In this document: one piece after another, positions 60,680 through 64,000 of the stretch
Position numbering within the stretch: position 1 is the first letter of the stretch
How the letters are laid out: every line of letters begins with the position of its first letter
Assembly (NCBI RefSeq): GCF_003860345.1
Contig: NZ_CP034179.1
Coordinates: forward strand, 1,302,001-1,366,000
DNA length: 64,000 nt
DNA from: Caenibius tardaugens NBRC 16725
GTDB lineage: Bacteria > Pseudomonadota > Alphaproteobacteria > Sphingomonadales > Sphingomonadaceae
Direction: 5' to 3'
Notes under the pieces: model-generated
What the model was told of the DNA's origin: nothing
Databases searched by the model: none
What the model saw: only the letters and a program-made list of their open reading frames with translations
Position numbers and translations under genes: made by a program

Positions 60680-61144
60680 TCAGGCCACGCCGCCGATCCA
60701 GCTTTCGATCATCGGCCGGAGCGGTTCACCCACCAGTTCGACCACCGGGCCGTTATCGCGCACCAGATAAGCCATCTGACCATAGCGATGTTCGGGCGAA
60801 GCCCCCGCAAGGATCAAGCGCCAACCTTGCGCCAGAAGCGCCTCCACCTCCGCCCCGACATCGTCCACCCAAACGCCAAGATGCGCGCGCGACACCGCCA
60901 GCAACGGTTCATAGGCACAACCCGGCACCATTTCGATCAGTTCGAAATGCACCGGCCCCTGCCGGGAATAAGTCACCGTCAATTGCGCCTCGGCCCAGCC
61001 TTCGCCCGGGAGCCATACGCGCAGCGGATCGAATGGCCGCAAATCGGCCCAATCGAGACCCAGATCGCGGCTCAGGCCATCCATGGCCGCGCGAACGTCC
61101 GGCACAATAAGCCCGTGATGAAAGACCTTCAGTATTGCGTTCAA
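60680..61144 (-). CDS. VOC family (methylmalonyl-CoA epimerase-like) protein
   Basis: A 154-residue single VOC domain: VFHHGLIVPDVRAAMDGLSRDLGL, GPVHFELIEMVPG, RAHLGVWVDDVGAEVEALLAQGW, GPVVELVGEP. His in FHHG, His/Glu in VHFELIE, His in AHLGVW and Glu in VVELVG match the metal site of epimerase-type members. The best start is TTG 61144, eight bases after GGAG; the ATG at 61285 lies inside the divergent hydratase gene. It may epimerise or cleave a CoA-thioester intermediate. It is divergent from the enoyl-CoA hydratase across only 50 bases. Confidence 0.82.
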   Translation of the reverse strand: MNAILKVFHHGLIVPDVRAAMDGLSRDLGLDWADLRPFDPLRVWLPGEGWAEAQLTVTYSRQGPVHFELIEMVPGCAYEPLLAVSRAHLGVWVDDVGAEVEALLAQGWRLILAGASPEHRYGQMAYLVRDNGPVVELVGEPLRPMIESWIGGVA

Positions 61145-61194
61145 TGTACCGACTCCGAAACGGCAAGTGATAAATTCCAAAGGAGAGAAGCGCG

Positions 61195-61965
61195 ATGTCC
61201 GGCCTGATAGTGGAACGCCATGGCGCCGTTTGCCAGTTGACGATCGACCGCCCGCATGCGCGCAACGCGCTGGATGCCGCGACATCGCAGGCGCTTGATC
61301 AGGCGATCACCGAAGCGGAAGCCGACACCACGATCGGCGCCATCGTCCTCACCGGTACGGGCGACAGGGCCTTCTGTTCGGGCATGGACCTGAAAGAGGC
61401 GGAACGCATCGGTGCCGGCCATGGCCTTATCCCGGGGCGCGGTTTTGGCGGCATAACCGAGCGCAAACGCACCAAGCCGCTGATCGCCGCAGTCAACGGC
61501 ACGGCGGTTGCAGGCGGGCTGGAGATCGTGCTGGCCTGCGACATGGTCTTTGCCGCCGATCACGCGCTGATGGGGCTCAGCGAAGTCAAACGCGGCCTGT
61601 TTGCCTTCGCCGGGGGGATTCAGCGTCTCGCGCTGCAGGTTCCGCGCGCCACCGCGCTTGCCCTCATCATGACAGGCGAACCCCTGCCCGCACGCCGGTT
61701 TTACGAACTGGGGCTGGTGACGGAAATCGTCACGTCCGACCAGTTGCTCGACCGCACGCTCAGCGTCACGCAGGCCATGCTTGAAAACAGTTGGCAGGCG
61801 ATCCGCAATGGCCGCGATCTGTATGAAATGGCGACCGGCATGGACATTGCCCAGGCGCTTGCTGTCGGCAATGTGTGGGGCCGGGCCACGTTGAACCATG
61901 CGGACAGCCGCGAAGGGATTGCCGCCTTCGCGCAGAATCGCCCTGCCAGCTTCCCGCAAGGCTGA
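61195..61965 (+). CDS. Enoyl-CoA hydratase/isomerase family protein
   Basis: A 256-residue crotonase-fold enzyme: LTIDRPHARNALDAATSQAL, GDRAFCSGMDLKEAERIG (oxyanion hole), VNGTAVAGGLEIVLACDMVFAADHALMGLSEVKRGLFAFAGG. The first catalytic Glu (GLSEVK) is present; the position often holding the second Glu is Gly/Ala-rich (FAFAGG), so an isomerase or hydrolase-type member is possible. AAAGGAGAG precedes the ATG. It would act on the CoA ester of the catabolic pathway. Confidence 0.9.
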   Translation: MSGLIVERHGAVCQLTIDRPHARNALDAATSQALDQAITEAEADTTIGAIVLTGTGDRAFCSGMDLKEAERIGAGHGLIPGRGFGGITERKRTKPLIAAVNGTAVAGGLEIVLACDMVFAADHALMGLSEVKRGLFAFAGGIQRLALQVPRATALALIMTGEPLPARRFYELGLVTEIVTSDQLLDRTLSVTQAMLENSWQAIRNGRDLYEMATGMDIAQALAVGNVWGRATLNHADSREGIAAFAQNRPASFPQG

Positions 61966-62119
61966 CCGGTCAGAGCGCCATACCGTGCAGTGGCAACGCC
62001 CAAAGGCGTCCTTTCGCATCGTGACTGCCGCCCGTTCACCGTCTCCGGTCCATGCGCCTGCAACTATCGTGATGGCAGCGGAAATCACGGAAACTCCGGG
62101 CTCAAAATTCCAATCACAG

Positions 62120-62148
62120 TTGACTGTTTAAGCCTAGGAACGATAAAA
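62120..62148 (+). promoter_or_regulatory. Sigma-70-like promoter of the Rieske oxygenase
   Basis: TTGACT at 62120-62125 is followed, 16-17 bases on, by a -10-like GATAAA/ATAAAA (62142-62148). The transcript would start near 62155, about 90 bases before the oxygenase ATG. The -10 box lies inside the left arm of an inverted repeat. Confidence 0.5.
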
Positions 62149-62198
62149 TCACAAGCATCACTTCGCAAGAATCAAACATTCTTGTATGTTTTTATCGT
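62140..62198. promoter_or_regulatory. Nested inverted repeats (operator candidate) before the Rieske oxygenase
   Basis: Outer arms ACGATAAAA (62140-62148) and TTTTATCGT (62190-62198) are perfect 9-base complements 41 bases apart. Inside lies CAAGAAT-CAAAC-ATTCTTG (62166-62184), perfect 7-base arms. The left outer arm overlaps the -10 box, as expected for a repressor site, or the whole can fold as a leader RNA. Confidence 0.5.
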
Positions 62199-62244
62199 GG
62201 GCTTCCGGAATGCCTTCCGATCACGCCCGCAGGGAGAGAAGACG

Positions 62245-63471
62245 ATGCTTGATCCGGTGGCAGATCAACGGCCCGAAAACGATTTTGCGCGCATGGATTA
62301 CGAGCGTGATCGCAAGGGGCCGCCCGAAGGCTTCCCCAATCTCCCCGACATCCCCGGCAGCCGCTACGTCGATCCGGAATTCCTGCGCATGGAAAAGGAA
62401 CTGATGTGGGACAAGGCCTGGCTCTATGCCGGACATACCGACCAGCTTCCCAATCCCGGATCGTGGTTCGTCACCCGCAATCCCGGGGCGCCGATCATCG
62501 TCGCCCGTAATCTCGAAGGGGAAATCAAGGCCTTCTACAACACCTGCCAGCATCGCGGGGCGCCGCTCGTCAAGGAAGAGGCGGGGGAAAGCCGGGGCTT
62601 CGTCTGCGGCTATCACGGGTGGAGCTACACCCTGGATGGCAAACTGACATCGGTGCGCGACAAACGCGATTTCGTCGATCTCGATTTTTCGTGCCGTTCG
62701 CTGATCTCTGTCCGCTGCGAATTGCTGGGTTCGCTGATTTTCATCAATCAGGACCCGGAAGCCCAGCCGCTGATAGAGCATATCGGGCCGATGGCGGCCC
62801 AGCTCGAACAGTTCGAACTGGACACGCTGCGTCTCGTGGACAGCCGCAGTTACGATGTCGAGTGCAACGTGAAAGTGCTGCTCGATGCCTTTCTCGAAGT
62901 CTATCACCTCAAATCGATCCATATCGATACGGTCGATCGCTTCCTCGATCATCGCGCGATGATCGTAACCCTCTGGCCACATGGTCACAGCCGTATGGCC
63001 ACGCCCAACCGCAGGCCCGACTGGGTCGATCCCGGCACTGTCGGCATGCCGGAAATCCCTTCGATCACCGACTTCCCGGCCAAGAACAACGTGAGCTACC
63101 AGATCTATCCCAACTTCGTGATGCCCCCTGCCCCGACCGGCATACCGATCCTGCAATTCTGGCCACTGGGTCCCAAACGCGCACGGGTGGTGTCAAGCTG
63201 GCTGGCGCCGCAGCACGATCCCGAAAACCCGCACCCCTTGTGGGAAAAGCGCCTGAGCAACTGGGAACGTATCCTGTACGAGGATCTGCAATTTGCCCCG
63301 CAGATTCAGGAATCGCTCGAAAGCCCCGGGTTCCGGAGCATGCCGCTCAACTATCAGGAACGCCGCATCTATCACTGGCACGAGGAACTGGACCGGCGCA
63401 TCGGGCTGAACCGCGTGCCCGAACACGCCCGCGTGCAACAGGTGCTGGGCGATTGGGTGCAGCAGGATTGA
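62245..63471 (+). CDS. Rieske-type aromatic ring-hydroxylating oxygenase alpha subunit
   Basis: A 408-residue oxygenase. The Rieske [2Fe-2S] site is Cys-x-His in NTCQHRGAPL and Cys-x2-His in VCGYHGWSY; the mononuclear iron site is in NVKVLLDAFLEVYHLKSIHIDT (two His) with a later acidic residue in the YEDLQF area. It would hydroxylate an aromatic or steroid ring with electrons from a reductase/ferredoxin that is not in the window. GGGAGAG precedes the ATG at 62245; the frame extends to 61990 through the promoter and is excluded. It is the first gene of a new unit followed by an SDR 29 bases on. Confidence 0.9.
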   Translation: MLDPVADQRPENDFARMDYERDRKGPPEGFPNLPDIPGSRYVDPEFLRMEKELMWDKAWLYAGHTDQLPNPGSWFVTRNPGAPIIVARNLEGEIKAFYNTCQHRGAPLVKEEAGESRGFVCGYHGWSYTLDGKLTSVRDKRDFVDLDFSCRSLISVRCELLGSLIFINQDPEAQPLIEHIGPMAAQLEQFELDTLRLVDSRSYDVECNVKVLLDAFLEVYHLKSIHIDTVDRFLDHRAMIVTLWPHGHSRMATPNRRPDWVDPGTVGMPEIPSITDFPAKNNVSYQIYPNFVMPPAPTGIPILQFWPLGPKRARVVSSWLAPQHDPENPHPLWEKRLSNWERILYEDLQFAPQIQESLESPGFRSMPLNYQERRIYHWHEELDRRIGLNRVPEHARVQQVLGDWVQQD

Positions 63472-63500
63472 CGGGCCGAACCGGAAGGGAGAGCGACGGA

Positions 63501-64000
63501 ATGGCAGACCTTTCAGGCAAAACCGCAGTCGTTATGGGCGCGGCGAACCGTGGCAATATGGCGCAAGTGATTGCGCGCAGGCTTGCGGAAGATGGCGCAA
63601 AAGTGATCGTGGCAGGCCGCCAACCGGAAGAGCTGGAACGGCTCGCGGCCGCAATCGATGGCGTGGCGGTAACCGGGTGCGACCTTACCGATGAGACTGA
63701 TCTCGCCCGTCTGGGGCAGGTGGCGGTGGATGCTTTTGGCGGGGTGGATATTGCCGTCAACGCAACCGGGTGGGGCCTGCTGAAACCCTTTCTCGACACC
63801 ACCAAGGCGGATATCGAACAGATGGCTGCACTGCAGTTCACCGGCGCGATCCTGTTCTATCAGGCGATGTTGCGGGTCATGCGCGATCACGGATCGCTGA
63901 TCCAGATTTCGTCCGCCACCGCATCGATCATGCTGGAAGACCATGCTGCCTATATGGGTACCAAGGCCGGTGCGGATCACGTGATCCGGTGCATTGCCAA
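63501..64000 (+). CDS. SDR family oxidoreductase (3' end beyond the window)
   Basis: The first ~166 residues of a short-chain dehydrogenase: cofactor loop VVMGAANRGNMAQVIAR (G-x3-G-x2-M, an ENR-like variant of the loop), DLTDET, NATGWGLLKPF in place of NNAG, the Ser in IQISSATAS and the Tyr-x3-Lys in AAYMGTKAGADH. It probably acts on the product of the Rieske oxygenase just upstream, for example dehydrogenating a cis-diol or alcohol. GGGAGAGCGACGGA precedes the ATG. The C-terminus is cut by the window edge. Confidence 0.88.
   Translation, partial: MADLSGKTAVVMGAANRGNMAQVIARRLAEDGAKVIVAGRQPEELERLAAAIDGVAVTGCDLTDETDLARLGQVAVDAFGGVDIAVNATGWGLLKPFLDTTKADIEQMAALQFTGAILFYQAMLRVMRDHGSLIQISSATASIMLEDHAAYMGTKAGADHVIRCIA

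Overview
The window looks like chromosomal DNA of a GC-rich alphaproteobacterium, most likely a sphingomonad (Novosphingobium/Sphingobium type). The evidence is three large TonB-dependent receptors with the 'QDIVVTAQKRE' style plug start, many catabolic oxidoreductases, frequent GTG/TTG starts, and housekeeping genes typical of that group (pntA, a fused group-2 Mrp antiporter, gdhA, rluE). No rRNA, tRNA, CRISPR array, phage or insertion sequence was recognised.

Layout. 0-0.75 kb: 5' part of pntA. 1.2-14.6 kb: an accessory catabolic block (flavin dehydrogenase, SRPBCC protein, two double-VOC proteins, SDR, luciferase-like monooxygenase, two TonB receptors) containing two paralogous dual-HTH regulators in opposite orientation. 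14.8-16.8 kb: DksA/TraR-like zinc finger and a KstD-like flavoprotein. 17.1-23.1 kb: complete mrpABCDEFG antiporter operon with A and B fused. 23.2-25.5 kb: a yfiR-yfiN-yfiB-like c-di-GMP module whose yfiR has no normal start codon before its signal peptide. 25.6-33.8 kb: AraC regulator, P450, SMP-30 lactonase, FAD oxidase, CitE-like lyase, alcohol and aldehyde dehydrogenases. 34.1-36.9 kb: ketosteroid-isomerase-like protein and membrane quinoprotein dehydrogenase. 37.2-40.4 kb: gdhA, methyltransferase, stand-alone LigD polymerase domain. About 40.6 kb: a probable CU-rich small RNA. 40.9-46.8 kb: quinone reductase, class III PHA synthase with a very small partner protein, GNAT, lipase-like hydrolase, RoxA-type oxygenase, rluE. 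46.9-51.3 kb: hybrid histidine kinase, transglutaminase-like protein, two ABM monooxygenase-like genes. 51.5-57.6 kb: third TonB receptor, lipoprotein quinohaemoprotein dehydrogenase, TetR, SnoaL-like protein. 57.9-64 kb: CoA-transferase, DUF35, Ltp2/SCP-X thiolase-like protein, VOC protein, enoyl-CoA hydratase, Rieske oxygenase, SDR (cut by the window end).

How the parts fit. KstD-like dehydrogenase with the Tyr-x3-Gly signature, a KSI-like protein with Tyr/Asp/Asp in place, Ltp2/DUF35, CoA-transferase, enoyl-CoA hydratase, P450 and Rieske oxygenase together suggest uptake and breakdown of steroid-, terpenoid- or aromatic-like compounds. The TonB receptors would supply outer-membrane uptake and quinoproteins periplasmic oxidation. 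The actual substrates cannot be read from sequence. Most promising for follow-up: the regulator-paired block at 4.2-14.6 kb, the sRNA at 40.6 kb, the yfiR start, the nested operators before the Rieske gene, and the quinohaemoprotein without its vicinal cysteines.
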